Below, piece after piece: positions 1 to 8,223 of a stretch of DNA of 64,000 bases. The translations under genes and the position numbers were made by a program. Within the stretch, counting starts at the first letter, position 1, and each line of letters starts with the position of its first letter. Origin of the DNA: Methanosarcina sp. UBA289 (GTDB lineage: Archaea; Halobacteriota; Methanosarcinia; Methanosarcinales; Methanosarcinaceae). The DNA is taken from NCBI GenBank assembly GCA_002496565.1, contig DAKJ01000023.1:23794-87793 (forward strand), given 5' to 3'. The notes under the pieces are model-generated. The model was not told where the DNA came from. It saw only the letters and a program-made list of their open reading frames with translations, and ran no database searches.

Positions 1-57
1 CTGAGCTGCAAAGATCAGGAGAATTGCAAGTACAATAAGTTCCAGTTTCCTGCTCAT
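1..57 (-). CDS. cbiN: CbiN, cobalt ECF transporter accessory protein (N-terminus only)
   Basis: The first 19 residues are visible before the window edge. They form a positively charged start followed by a hydrophobic helix, as in CbiN, the small membrane partner of CbiM in cobalt uptake. The start codon shares an ATGA overlap with the cbiM stop, so the two are translationally coupled in one operon. The identification rests mainly on this position; the rest of the gene lies outside the window. Confidence 0.7.
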   Translation of the reverse strand, partial: MSRKLELIVLAILLIFAAQ

Positions 58-761
58 GCGGAAATCCCCTTCAGCTTTTTCACAACTTTGTCTTCAATGA
101 CTTTCATTTCCACAAGAATATCGCTCTTGACGTTTACGACGTATTTAAAGAGCAGGGCACTGACAGCACCTTCCATGATTGCAAGGGGCACCTGAGTCAC
201 TGCAAAGATTGCAGCAAATTTGCCGAATGAACTCATAAAACCTGCAAGGGTAAGCACATCTCCAGCAGGGTATGCAAGAGCAAGTTGTACAGAGGTAGTT
301 ACATAGGTTGCCCAATCCCCAAAGGCTGTAGCAAGGAAAACCACGGCGTAGAAGTTAAGATTCGCTTTCATTCCCGCCTTGTATATCAGATATGCAACCA
401 CAGGCCCTGCTATTCCCATTGAGAAAACATTTGCTCCAAGAGGCATAAGTCCCCCATGCGCAAGGAAAAGTGCCTGGTAGATAAGAACAATTATCCCAAG
501 CACTGCAGAGATTGCCGGCCCGAACATGATTGCTGCAATCCCGGTTCCTGTGGGGTGCGAGCAGCTTCCGTTTATAGAAGGTAATTTCAGGGAGGACAGC
601 ACGAAAATAAACGCACCTGCAACAGCCAGTAGAGGTAAAATCTCACGTTTTTCATTTACCAGTCTATTCAACTTATGAATTCCGAACAGTATCACTGGAA
701 TGGATACTGCAAACCAGATCTGCCACCAGGGTGTGGGTAAAAAGCCTTCCATTATATGCAT
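54..761 (-). CDS. cbiM: CbiM, substrate-binding membrane component of the cobalt ECF transporter
   Basis: CbiM is the integral membrane subunit that binds Co2+ for import; the cobalt feeds corrinoid synthesis, which methanogenesis from acetate and methyl compounds needs. The protein starts with the typical MHIMEGFLP segment, whose extreme N-terminal His and Met bind the metal in the family. It has about six hydrophobic segments and the conserved SHPTGTG and GGLMPLGAN stretches. The length of 235 residues is normal. A GGTGAT Shine-Dalgarno lies directly before the ATG. It overlaps cbiN by ATGA. No cobalamin riboswitch could be recognised upstream. Confidence 0.93.
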   Translation of the reverse strand: MHIMEGFLPTPWWQIWFAVSIPVILFGIHKLNRLVNEKREILPLLAVAGAFIFVLSSLKLPSINGSCSHPTGTGIAAIMFGPAISAVLGIIVLIYQALFLAHGGLMPLGANVFSMGIAGPVVAYLIYKAGMKANLNFYAVVFLATAFGDWATYVTTSVQLALAYPAGDVLTLAGFMSSFGKFAAIFAVTQVPLAIMEGAVSALLFKYVVNVKSDILVEMKVIEDKVVKKLKGISA

Positions 762-1330
762 GGGATCACCATCGGGATATCAGGTAAAGATGAAGGAGTT
801 ACTCAGGCAAAATGATGAGCTACTCAAGTAAACTAATGAACCACGCAAGCAAACTAGCAAGCTACTCAAGTAAACGTTACTGAGTTTAAGACAAGTTAGA
901 TTGCGTTATTCCTTACATAAAGGTTACGGTGATGGAGAAGCAGGTGCGTAAGAGCTTACAAAATTAATTTTTATGTAAGAATGTTTCAAAGGTGATAGAA
1001 ATATAGAGAAGAACAAGATAAGTTGAATTAATAGATACATAGACTTGGAAAATGGCTCTACTTCTTTCGATTTATCCGGTCAAGCTCTGTTGAGTGCAGA
1101 CTAACGCACATGAAGTACAAAATAAAGTACATCAACTACTGTAATTTAAAATTACATTTCCAATAGTTAAACGAATAGTAGTCGATTTTAATTAACTCTT
1201 GTAATTACCTAAGCTGAAAAGTGGTTTTTTGGCTGTCCTTGGATAGCAAATTTAAGCAGATTTTAGCAAACAAAGCAGGTTTTTTATCAAAGTGAGCAAA
1301 CCACCAGAGCGAAAGTTAGCATGTGTAAAT
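762..1330. other. Intergenic region between cbiM and the tandem array
   Basis: No gene is supported here. The stretch is AT-rich and holds the divergent promoters. A 15-bp direct repeat beginning GCTACTCAAG lies at 819-833 and 861-875, about 60-110 bases upstream of cbiM, and could be a regulatory site. No T-box, tRNA or riboswitch fold was recognised. Confidence 0.5.
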
Positions 1331-1390
1331 AAAAAGATAAATTTAGGAAGACATGCCTAAGGTTAATCGTTAAGTGTTGAGAAAGGTGAT
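1331..1390 (+). promoter_or_regulatory. Conserved leader, copy 1
   Basis: An AT-rich AAGATAAATTTA segment (TATA-like) runs into a stem-loop in which TTAGG at 1343-1347 can pair with CCTAA at 1356-1360 across an 8-base loop. GGTTAATCGTTAA follows, and then the Shine-Dalgarno AAGGTGAT. The block recurs before all four paralogues. Confidence 0.6.
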
Positions 1391-1393
1391 TAA

Positions 1394-1849
1394 TTGGGTA
1401 CTGAAAGTCTTCGGACTTATAATAAAATTGAACCATCTTCATTTTCTACAAAAGATAGAATAATCCAAATTATCGGGTTCTCTGCACTACTACTATGGCT
1501 AGTAGTATACACGGCCCAAGCAATCAATTTTAACCAATACGAAGACGGTTATTTACTTAACGACGGTTCATTAATAAAAGCACTATTATTTCTAGCCACA
1601 TTTTCCTTTACGATGTCTATCCTTCTAGGAATGTGGACATACTATAAAATAAAACGCGTTTATGCCAATGATCCATCAAATTGGGCAATTAAATTAGTTA
1701 AGTGGTTTACATTCGGACTTTTTGTTTTCATGCTGTCAATTCTATATATATTAGTCCCAGAATCCAACAGATTCTTTACGACATACTTAATTGCATTGAC
1801 GTATGCAGGAAAATACGTAAGAGAAGAAATGTTAAAAAATGGTAATTGA
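1394..1849 (+). CDS. Small four-helix membrane protein, array paralogue 1
   Basis: The family is not recognised. The 151-residue protein has four predicted membrane helices at about residues 23-45, 63-86, 103-122 and 127-145, separated by short charged loops. It has no signal peptide and no obvious catalytic motif. It starts at TTG with AAGGTGAT three bases upstream; the same start is conserved in paralogues 2-4. The N-terminal 20 residues (MGTESLRTYNKIEPS...) are invariant or nearly so across the array. Its own leader suggests independent transcription of each copy. A membrane stress, transport or toxin role is possible but nothing shown here decides it. Confidence 0.8.
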   Translation: MGTESLRTYNKIEPSSFSTKDRIIQIIGFSALLLWLVVYTAQAINFNQYEDGYLLNDGSLIKALLFLATFSFTMSILLGMWTYYKIKRVYANDPSNWAIKLVKWFTFGLFVFMLSILYILVPESNRFFTTYLIALTYAGKYVREEMLKNGN

Positions 1850-1911
1850 ACACGAAATAACATAAATGTAAAAAAAGGAAAAAACCATCTAAGATTTCAA
1901 AATATCCGTGA

Positions 1912-2010
1912 ATGAATCCTGGCTTAACTTGAGAGTAAATGACGGCTGATTCTAAGCCCCTGTATTTGATTATAAGAAGCTCGCCTATATTTCCCCTACC
2001 CAGTTCAGAA
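1912..2010 (+). repeat. Conserved trailer with inverted repeat, copy A
   Basis: GGCTTA at 1921-1926 and TAAGCC at 1953-1958 are inverted repeats about 26 bases apart. The surrounding sequence recurs after paralogues 2 and 4. It may act as a 3' stem-loop or be a small mobile repeat. Confidence 0.6.
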
Positions 2011-2040
2011 AAGTTTCAGTAAAAATTTGTTTGAAAATAG

Positions 2041-2098
2041 AAAGATAAATTTAGGAAGACGTGCCTAAGGTTAATCGTTAATTTTTGAGAAAGGTGAT
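2041..2098 (+). promoter_or_regulatory. Conserved leader, copy 2
   Basis: It has the same block as copy 1. TTAGG at 2051-2055 pairs with CCTAA at 2064-2068, followed by GGTTAATCGTTAA and the Shine-Dalgarno AAGGTGAT at 2091-2098. Confidence 0.6.
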
Positions 2099-2101
2099 TA
2101 A

Positions 2102-2530
2102 TTGGGTACTGAAAGTCTTCGGACTTATAATAAAATTGAACCATCTTCATTTTCTACAAAAGATAGAATAATCCAAATTATCGGGTTCTCTGCATTACTA
2201 CTATGGCTAGTAGTATACGCGATCCAAACGATCAATTTTAACCAATACGAAGACGATTCAATAAAATTAATATTATATTTAGCCACGTTTTCCTTTATGG
2301 TATCTATTCTTCTAGGAATATGGGCGTATTATAAAATAAATTCTTATTCTAATGACCAGTCAAAATGGATAATTAATTCAGTTAAATGGGTTGCATTAGG
2401 AATATTTTTTCTTATGATGCCAATTCCACTTATATTTTTTCCAGAATCCGACCGGTTCTTTGGTATATACTTAATTGCATTGACGTATTTAGGAAAATAC
2501 GTAATGGAAAAGATCTCAAAAAAGCTGTGA
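2102..2530 (+). CDS. Small four-helix membrane protein, array paralogue 2
   Basis: A 142-residue paralogue of the array family with the same TTG start and Shine-Dalgarno. It lacks about nine residues in the first extracellular-side loop, where paralogue 1 reads DGYLLNDGSL, so that loop tolerates length change while the four membrane helices are kept. Helix 3 has changed to a proline-containing LMMPIPLIFF stretch shared with paralogue 3, which suggests that 2 and 3 exchanged sequence or are sisters. The function is unknown. Confidence 0.8.
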   Translation: MGTESLRTYNKIEPSSFSTKDRIIQIIGFSALLLWLVVYAIQTINFNQYEDDSIKLILYLATFSFMVSILLGIWAYYKINSYSNDQSKWIINSVKWVALGIFFLMMPIPLIFFPESDRFFGIYLIALTYLGKYVMEKISKKL

Positions 2531-2683
2531 GTAAATCCTGGCTTAACTTGAGAGTAAAAGACGGCTGATTCTAAGCCCTGTATTTAATAATAAGAAGCTC
2601 CCCCATAATTCCATCCAGTTCAGAAACGCTTCGCTTTTGTGCTTATTTTCTCGTTTTAGACATTTAACTGGGTGGTAATTGGT
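2530..2683 (+). repeat. Conserved trailer, copy B, with second inverted-repeat block
   Basis: GGCTTA at 2540-2545 and TAAGCC at 2572-2577 repeat the copy A stem. A second block from about 2615 to 2683, with CCAGTT and AACTGGG at its ends, recurs almost unchanged at 4056-4124 after paralogue 4. Confidence 0.6.
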
Positions 2684-2759
2684 GAAAAATTACATATTCC
2701 TCTTATCTATGGAATTATCGAGTTCAGAAGAGCTTCAGTAAAAATTTGTTTAAAAATAG

Positions 2760-2816
2760 AAAGATAAATTTAGGAAGACGTGCTAAGGTTAATCGTTAAG
2801 TTTTGAGAAAGGTGAT
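2760..2816 (+). promoter_or_regulatory. Conserved leader, copy 3 (stem weakened by one base)
   Basis: It is the same block, but one C of the right arm is missing (GTGCTAAGG instead of GTGCCTAAGG near 2780-2788), which shortens the TTAGG/CCTAA stem. The Shine-Dalgarno GGTGAT is at 2811-2816. Confidence 0.55.
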
Positions 2817-2819
2817 TGA

Positions 2820-3299
2820 TTGAGTACTGGAAGTCTTCGGACTTATAATAAAATCGAACCATCTATATATTCTATAAAAGGCAGAATAATCCAAATTATC
2901 GGGTTCTCTGCATTATTAATCTGGATTGTAATATATGAAATCAAAGCAATCGATTTTAACGAATATGCCGACGGTTCATTACTTGATGTCGGTTCATTAA
3001 TAAAAGCACTGTTATTTCTAGCCGCATTTTCCTTTATGATTTCTATTCTTCTAGGAACATGGATACACTACAAAACAAAAAACACATATTCTGATAATCT
3101 TTCAAACTGGATAATCAAACTAGTTAAGTGGTTTACATTAGGATTACTTGTTCTCATGATGCCAATTCCACTTATATTATTCCCAGAATCCAACCGACTC
3201 TTTGACATATGCTCAATTGTGTTGCTGTTTGCAGTAAAATACATAAGAGATAAACTGTTAATAAAAATGGAAACCGAACACGAAAGGACATGCATGTAA
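2820..3299 (+). CDS. Small four-helix membrane protein, array paralogue 3
   Basis: A 159-residue paralogue with TTG start and four membrane helices. Its C-terminus is the longest in the array and ends in a hydrophilic tail of about 10 residues (METEHERTCM). This tail arises because the region that is untranslated after paralogue 1 is read in frame here. The usual trailer with GGCTTA/TAAGCC is absent behind this copy, and only 91 bases separate its stop from leader 4. The function is unknown. Confidence 0.8.
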   Translation: MSTGSLRTYNKIEPSIYSIKGRIIQIIGFSALLIWIVIYEIKAIDFNEYADGSLLDVGSLIKALLFLAAFSFMISILLGTWIHYKTKNTYSDNLSNWIIKLVKWFTLGLLVLMMPIPLILFPESNRLFDICSIVLLFAVKYIRDKLLIKMETEHERTCM

Positions 3300-3390
3300 A
3301 AAGGAAAAAGCCGTCCAAGATTTCAAAACATCCATGAGTAAAAAATGATCGAGTACAGAAAAGCTTCAGTAAAAAATTATTTGAAAATAG

Positions 3391-3448
3391 AAAGATAAAT
3401 TTAGGAAGACGTGCCTAAGGTTAATCGTTAAGTTTTGAGAAAGGTGAT
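3391..3448 (+). promoter_or_regulatory. Conserved leader, copy 4
   Basis: TTAGG at 3401-3405 pairs with CCTAA at 3414-3418; the Shine-Dalgarno is GGTGAT at 3443-3448. It is identical in layout to copies 1 and 2. Confidence 0.6.
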
Positions 3449-3451
3449 TGA

Positions 3452-3907
3452 TTGGGTACTGAAAGTCTTCGGACTTATAATAAAATCGAACCATCTATAT
3501 ATTCTACAAAAGATAGAATAATCCAAATTATCGGGTTCTCTGCATTACTACTATGGCTCTTAGTATATGCGATCGAAACAATCAATTTTAATGAATATGA
3601 AAATGATACATTATTTGACAACGGTTCATTAATAAAAGCAATATTATTTCTAGCCGCATTTTCCTTTATGGTATCTATTCTTCTAGGAACGTGGACATGC
3701 TATAAAATAACACGCGCTTATTCTAATGATTCATCAAACTGGATAACTAAAGTAATTATGTGGTTTGCATTAGGACTTATTGTTCTCACGATATCATTTC
3801 CACTTATATCATTCCCAGGACCAGACCACCGATTCTTTATGACATGCTTAATTATATTGCTGTATGCAGGAAAATGTGTAGCAAGAGAACTGCTAAAAAA
3901 AGTGTAA
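3452..3907 (+). CDS. Small four-helix membrane protein, array paralogue 4
   Basis: A 151-residue paralogue with TTG start and four membrane helices. It differs most from the others in helices 3 and 4 (LISFPGPDHRFFMTCLIILLYAGKC). The N-terminal half is close to paralogues 1 and 3. It is followed by the full trailer. The function is unknown. Confidence 0.8.
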   Translation: MGTESLRTYNKIEPSIYSTKDRIIQIIGFSALLLWLLVYAIETINFNEYENDTLFDNGSLIKAILFLAAFSFMVSILLGTWTCYKITRAYSNDSSNWITKVIMWFALGLIVLTISFPLISFPGPDHRFFMTCLIILLYAGKCVARELLKKV

Positions 3908-3971
3908 ACCGAACATAAAAGAACATACATGTAAAAAAGGAAAAAACCGTCTAAGATTTCAAAACATCCAT

Positions 3972-4124
3972 GAGTATATCCTGGCTTAACTTGAGAGTAA
4001 AAGACGGCTGATTCTAAGCCCCTGTATTTGGTTATAAGAAGCTCACCCATATTTTCCCAGTTTAGAAACGCTTCGCTTTTGTGCTTATTTTCTCGTTTTA
4101 GACATTTAACTGGGTGGTAATCGG
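3972..4124 (+). repeat. Conserved trailer, copy C
   Basis: GGCTTA at 3983-3988 pairs with TAAGCC at 4015-4020, and CCCAGTT at 4056-4062 with AACTGGG at 4108-4114. It matches copies A and B. The remaining bases to 4313 hold only the promoter of the next gene; ATACATAAATAAA near 4281-4293 is TATA-like. Confidence 0.6.
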
Positions 4125-4313
4125 CCATAAGTGTTGTATCTTATATGTTGCAGAATAACTGAGTCTAGAAAAGCATACAAGCAACAAAATTGAAAAAATT
4201 AAACGGTTTTCATTTTTCATTTTATTTTGACTATGTAAGTTTCCTTCATCTACTTTATCTGTCCGCTGATAAAAATCAATATACATAAATAAAAAAATGT
4301 TATATGTAAGTTT

Positions 4314-5273
4314 ATGGTAGAAGAGAATAAAAAAGATGACTTAATTGGTTTAAAACCGCCCATTAGTTTTGTTCCTCATTTGTGGGGACAAATTTGGAAG
4401 TTTAAGCTTTTTCATAGCTCAACATATTCATTTAGCCAAGACGTGGAGTCAGCTATTTCTGGTACATATGAGCATTTTGATCGGTATATTACTTTAATGA
4501 ATCTTTCTAAAAGATTAGTCCATGGCTTGGATAAAGATTATGAAGAGTTGATTAAAAAAGGATACTCCACTGCTATTTGTTATAAAGAATTAGCAGCTAT
4601 TGTTGATAGTATGTTTTGTGAACTTTATTCTTCGGTGGATTGTACTCGGACTGTTATTGCAGCTGTATATGGGAATTATCGATGTGTACCCTCGGACTCA
4701 ACTTCAAGACTGTTTAAATATGCCGCTGTCGGAAAACTTAGTGGGAACCAAGTTAAAAAGTTAGTCCATATGGATGAAAGAGTGCCAATTGAAATAAGAA
4801 AAGCATTAGCAGATGGACACAATGATTGGTCCCCAAAATTGAAAAACATCAGAGATGCAATAAATCATTCGAGTATTGGATATTGCAGTGACCTTGAAAG
4901 AAGAAAAAAAGGAGAGCTTGAACCAAAAATATCTTATTTCCATCGTAGTCTTGCAGATAAAGAAGGGAATATACTTGTAGCTGAGGATATATTTAAAACG
5001 CTTTCTGATTACGAAGTAAAAGTAAATCTGTTTCTTGGGTCTGTTTATTATGCATTAAACCAAACCTTGAAAGATGAAGAAACCACACAAGTATGTGGAA
5101 TTTTTAACGGTCGTGCTTATCTGAGACTTGTGTCACCATATGAAGCAATAGATTTTAACAGTGGAAGATGTCTATCTAGAGAATGGTTCGAAAAAGAAGA
5201 TCAACCGACATGTCCGTATGTAAATATATGTGGGGCTTATGTAAAAAATGAAAATGTGGATTGCTTAAACTAA
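4314..5273 (+). CDS. HEPN-like protein with R-x4-H motif and C-terminal cysteine pair
   Basis: A soluble, mostly helical protein of 319 residues. R180-D-A-I-N-H185 in the segment LKNIRDAINHSS fits the R-x4-6-H signature of HEPN domains, many of which are RNases or ribonucleotide-binding modules in toxin and defence systems. A C-terminal CPYVNIC motif, with further cysteines nearby, could bind metal. There is no antitoxin-like gene directly beside it. The base composition is AT-rich like the array upstream. Its 5' leader is short and carries no clear Shine-Dalgarno. HEPN assignment is inferred from the motif and helicity only; the protein could be a different helical family. Confidence 0.6.
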   Translation: MVEENKKDDLIGLKPPISFVPHLWGQIWKFKLFHSSTYSFSQDVESAISGTYEHFDRYITLMNLSKRLVHGLDKDYEELIKKGYSTAICYKELAAIVDSMFCELYSSVDCTRTVIAAVYGNYRCVPSDSTSRLFKYAAVGKLSGNQVKKLVHMDERVPIEIRKALADGHNDWSPKLKNIRDAINHSSIGYCSDLERRKKGELEPKISYFHRSLADKEGNILVAEDIFKTLSDYEVKVNLFLGSVYYALNQTLKDEETTQVCGIFNGRAYLRLVSPYEAIDFNSGRCLSREWFEKEDQPTCPYVNICGAYVKNENVDCLN

Positions 5274-5286
5274 TCCATTAGTTATC

Positions 5287-5433
5287 CTATGTTTTCCAAA
5301 ATTTCCATTGTGGTTTTTTCTCAGTTGTCTCAGGCAAAATCTTTGTATTTAACTTTCCGTTTTCTTGAATAAGCTCTGATATAAACAGCCTGTTTCTATG
5401 TAACTTCATTAAGCTATGTGATCTGGTCATCAT
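5287..5433 (-). CDS. Possible 48-residue protein or gene remnant
   Basis: A frame of 48 codons with protein-like composition: basic N-terminal half (MMTRSHSLMKLHRNRLF), amphipathic middle, and a tryptophan-rich end (PQWKFWKT). The frame stays open about 20 codons further upstream without another start, and no Shine-Dalgarno precedes the ATG pair. It may be the tail of a decayed gene rather than an active one. No family is recognised. Confidence 0.3.
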   Translation of the reverse strand: MMTRSHSLMKLHRNRLFISELIQENGKLNTKILPETTEKKPQWKFWKT

Positions 5434-5680
5434 GTGTAGCTGCACAGGAGTTATATTACTTAGTATACAGTTGTTTTCATAAAATCATGTATTTTTTCTC
5501 GAATAGAGTTATAATTGAAGGCTATTTATTGAGACAAAAGGAAAAATGCAGTAATCTTAGGCAAAAACCACTGCATTTAAACGATATACGCCCAATATAA
5601 TAATATTTAAAATCATTGAACTGCTGTAATTAATACTAATCAGACACTTATACTGAATAAAAAGTAAAAAGGAATTAATC

Positions 5681-6319
5681 ATGGATTTTATAATTCGCAA
5701 TGAAAAAGTAGAGGACTTTAATCAAGTAGAAAACTTAACAAGAGAAGCATTTTGGAATCTCTATGTACCTGGCTGTAACGAACATTATTTAGTACATATT
5801 ATGAGAAATTATCCTGATTTTATTAAGAAACTTGATTTTGTTGCAGAATATAATGGCGAAATAATTGGTAACATTATGTACACCAAAGCCTGGTTGTATT
5901 CGGAAGATGGAATTAAGATAGAAATTGCTAGTTTTGGCCCCATAAGTGTATTACCAAAATATCAGCGGAAAGGCGTAGGCAGTGCGTTAATTCGCCACAC
6001 AATTGATATTGCTAAAAACGATGGAATAAATGTAATTGTTATATTCGGTGACCCCTGTAACTATTGCAAGCACGGTTTTAAAAGCAGCAAAGATTTCAAT
6101 ATTAGCGATATGAATGGTGAATACCCTTACAGCATGCTTGCTTTAGAATTAAAAGAAGGAGTTGTTAAAGGGCACAACTGGAAGTATAAATATAGTCCAG
6201 TATTAGAAATTAATGAAAATGATGCAGAAGAGTATGACAAAAAATTTGAACATAAAGAAAAAGGATACAACCCTTCCCAGGAGATATTCTCAATTGCAGT
6301 AAGATCATACCTAAAGTAA
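5681..6319 (+). CDS. GNAT family N-acetyltransferase
   Basis: An acetyl-CoA-dependent acyltransferase of 212 residues. The GNAT core is clear. After beta-4 the segment FGPISVLPKYQRKGVGSALI (about residues 85-104) contains the Q/R-x-x-G-x-G/A acetyl-CoA pyrophosphate loop, followed by helix 3 and the beta-5 segment VIVIFGDP. The C-terminal 60 residues extend beyond the minimal domain. The substrate cannot be inferred. AGGAATTAATC precedes the ATG. It stands alone on its strand. Confidence 0.88.
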   Translation: MDFIIRNEKVEDFNQVENLTREAFWNLYVPGCNEHYLVHIMRNYPDFIKKLDFVAEYNGEIIGNIMYTKAWLYSEDGIKIEIASFGPISVLPKYQRKGVGSALIRHTIDIAKNDGINVIVIFGDPCNYCKHGFKSSKDFNISDMNGEYPYSMLALELKEGVVKGHNWKYKYSPVLEINENDAEEYDKKFEHKEKGYNPSQEIFSIAVRSYLK

Positions 6320-6376
6320 CTTCATCTAACAATCGCTCCCCAGTCAAACGCAAAAGATAAAAGACTTTTAAGGTTA

Positions 6377-6598
6377 CTACTTTGAAATCAGAGTATTTTT
6401 TATCTCTTCAAATTCCTCTTTTGTAATTTCACCTTTAGCATATCTTTCTTTTGCTGTATCCAGTGCAGACTTTCCTTCACACACGTGTGTCTTGCTTCGG
6501 TTAATGAGATATTTAATTGACAGAAAAGCTAGTACAATTATAGGAATCCAAAGTATGATTACTCCAAAGATCATTATAATTTCACTTGAGCCTATCAT
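6377..6598 (-). CDS. SHOCT-domain small membrane protein
   Basis: This 73-residue protein has one N-terminal membrane helix (about residues 5-32) and a C-terminal SHOCT module (about 44-72, ALDTAKERYAKGEITKEEFEEIKN). SHOCT modules are short oligomerisation segments found at the ends of many membrane and stress proteins. The C-terminus faces the cytoplasm if the basic linker KYLINRSK follows the positive-inside rule. It is monocistronic. Confidence 0.85.
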   Translation of the reverse strand: MIGSSEIIMIFGVIILWIPIIVLAFLSIKYLINRSKTHVCEGKSALDTAKERYAKGEITKEEFEEIKNTLISK

Positions 6599-6945
6599 TG
6601 ATTGACCTCATTTGATATATTTAGCTAATGTAATAAATAAATTATGTTTCTAATGTGATAAACTGTAATAAGATATGAAACGAGATAATGATTATCTAAC
6701 TTGAAAACGGCAAGTTTCCAGGCAGCCAGATAATTCAATAGTTTTACAGGAAAAATATTGTGTTTCAGAAAATATCGTGGAGTCTATACCGAGCACGTTT
6801 TTATAAGAAATCGTATCTTAAAGGACTTTATTATAAGAAATCGTATAAGAAGTAATTTTAAATGACTTTAGTGCTGCAAAATTAGTAGTATCACATACTT
6901 ATTAGTAATATCACATACTTTATACTGCGTTAAGTTTAAAAAAAT

Positions 6946-8223
6946 TTAAAAATGGTGTACAAATGTTGTACAATACAATATGCTGTATATTATTGCCATT
7001 AGTTGTAACCTAATGGTTGTAGTAAGTGGAACAGAGCCTAATCCCATTGGTTTTACGTAATTACATGTCCATGTTGAGCCTGTCCAGGTCCAACCTGAAG
7101 AAGTCTGATTAGTTTTAGGATCTCTAAAATCGGAATTAGAAAAACTTGTTTGATATACATCCCCCTTTTCATTATTGTAAAAACAATTGTTAGCTACAGA
7201 AAGGTTTGCTCCTACAAGATCAGCAATCGCATACCCTGTTCCCGTCTGAGAAATTGCAGTATGTTGAGCTGTATTTGTAAAAACATTATCTTTTATTATT
7301 GTACCTTGTCCTCCGGCTTGATTTCTAAAAGCATTATTTTTCACCCCATCAAAAATATTGTTATAAATCTGAGTGCCCTGGAATCCATCATTAACTATGC
7401 CTCCTGTAGATGGAATATTATAACTCTGCCCTGTTTCATAGAACAAATTGTGGTGAATCTGAACCTTCTGAATGTTTGAGACTCCGGCATCATAGGCAGT
7501 TAACCAAATACCTTTTCCCCACGTTCTATTAAGGACATTATTATAGATCTCCACATTACTTACAGTACCTTTTGAATCTTCTATCTGGATGCCAGGATCA
7601 CCACCACCGGCATCCAATTGCGCATCTATAACATTGTCATGGAATCTGACATTTGCAGAGTTCCAGATCCTGAGGCCACTGTTTGTTCTTGTAGTTATTC
7701 GATTACTGAAGCATTCAATATATTGACTATCAATACCATAGAAGCCTTCATGCCCGAGTCTGTAAACAAGATTATTATAAAATTTAATGTTTTCACATCT
7801 TTTGGTTCTCAGGCCATCTCCCAAACTATCGTGAAAAGTGCAGTTATAAACCTGTATATTATCGCAATCGATCATATAGATGCAGTTATAAAATCCTGCA
7901 CCATGAGGAGTTTCTGAATTGCCGTTGCTGTTTGCATTAATTTCTAAATTTCGAATTGTGACGTTTTGAACACGATTTCCTGAAATTAATGGTTTCCATG
8001 CAGGCCACCCAGCGTGATCTGGAATTGTGATTACAGTTCCAGGTTCACCTTCTAGAATGGTGTTAGATTGAAGAATTATTGAGTCTGTCAAAATATAAGT
8101 TCCAGCAGGAAGGTGAATTCTACCTCCCTGCTGAAGCTCTTGGTTAATATCATTTTGGTTTGCTGCTCCAGCTATTTCAGGTAACAGTAAAATAAATAGA
8201 ATAATAGCGGAAGATATTTTCAT
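6946..8223 (-). CDS. Secreted right-handed parallel beta-helix protein
   Basis: A surface or secreted protein. The start at 8223 gives a classic signal peptide (MKISSAIILFILLLPEIAGA) with AAGGGATC upstream; a longer reading from 8274 would place 17 extra residues before it. The body consists of repeated N-x-x-(I/V)-x-N-N rungs (for example IYNNVLNRTWGKG and IYNNIFDGVKNNA), as in pectate-lyase/NosD-type beta helices that bind or cleave polysaccharides. Residues 60-330 cover the helix. The last 40 residues become unusually hydrophobic (IRLQLMAIIYSILY), possibly a membrane anchor or a frameshifted tail. Confidence 0.85.
   Translation of the reverse strand: MKISSAIILFILLLPEIAGAANQNDINQELQQGGRIHLPAGTYILTDSIILQSNTILEGEPGTVITIPDHAGWPAWKPLISGNRVQNVTIRNLEINANSNGNSETPHGAGFYNCIYMIDCDNIQVYNCTFHDSLGDGLRTKRCENIKFYNNLVYRLGHEGFYGIDSQYIECFSNRITTRTNSGLRIWNSANVRFHDNVIDAQLDAGGGDPGIQIEDSKGTVSNVEIYNNVLNRTWGKGIWLTAYDAGVSNIQKVQIHHNLFYETGQSYNIPSTGGIVNDGFQGTQIYNNIFDGVKNNAFRNQAGGQGTIIKDNVFTNTAQHTAISQTGTGYAIADLVGANLSVANNCFYNNEKGDVYQTSFSNSDFRDPKTNQTSSGWTWTGSTWTCNYVKPMGLGSVPLTTTIRLQLMAIIYSILYCTTFVHHF

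Larger units (their letters stand above)
1331..4124 (+). repeat. Tandem array of four gene units (leader + small membrane protein gene + trailer)
   Basis: Four consecutive units begin near 1331, 2041, 2760 and 3391, with spacings of about 710, 719 and 631 bases. Each carries a near-identical leader of about 60 bases and a TTG-started gene for a 4-helix membrane protein. Units 1, 2 and 4 are followed by a conserved trailer with inverted repeats. The first 60 coding bases are almost identical between units, while the middle and ends have diverged. This points to successive tandem duplication with some gene conversion at the 5' ends. Confidence 0.9.

Noticed and set aside
762..1330. Cobalamin riboswitch upstream of cbiM
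   Set aside because: No B12-box-like conserved core or multi-stem layout could be found by eye; such riboswitches are also rare in archaea.
3718..4128. 136-codon minus-strand frame over paralogue 4 and its trailer
   Set aside because: Half is antisense to paralogue 4 and the rest falls in the repeated trailer, which recurs without an open frame at the other copies.
5418..5600. 60-codon plus-strand frame after the HEPN-like gene
   Set aside because: It has poor composition and no ribosome site, and the opposite strand has the more protein-like frame at 5287-5433.
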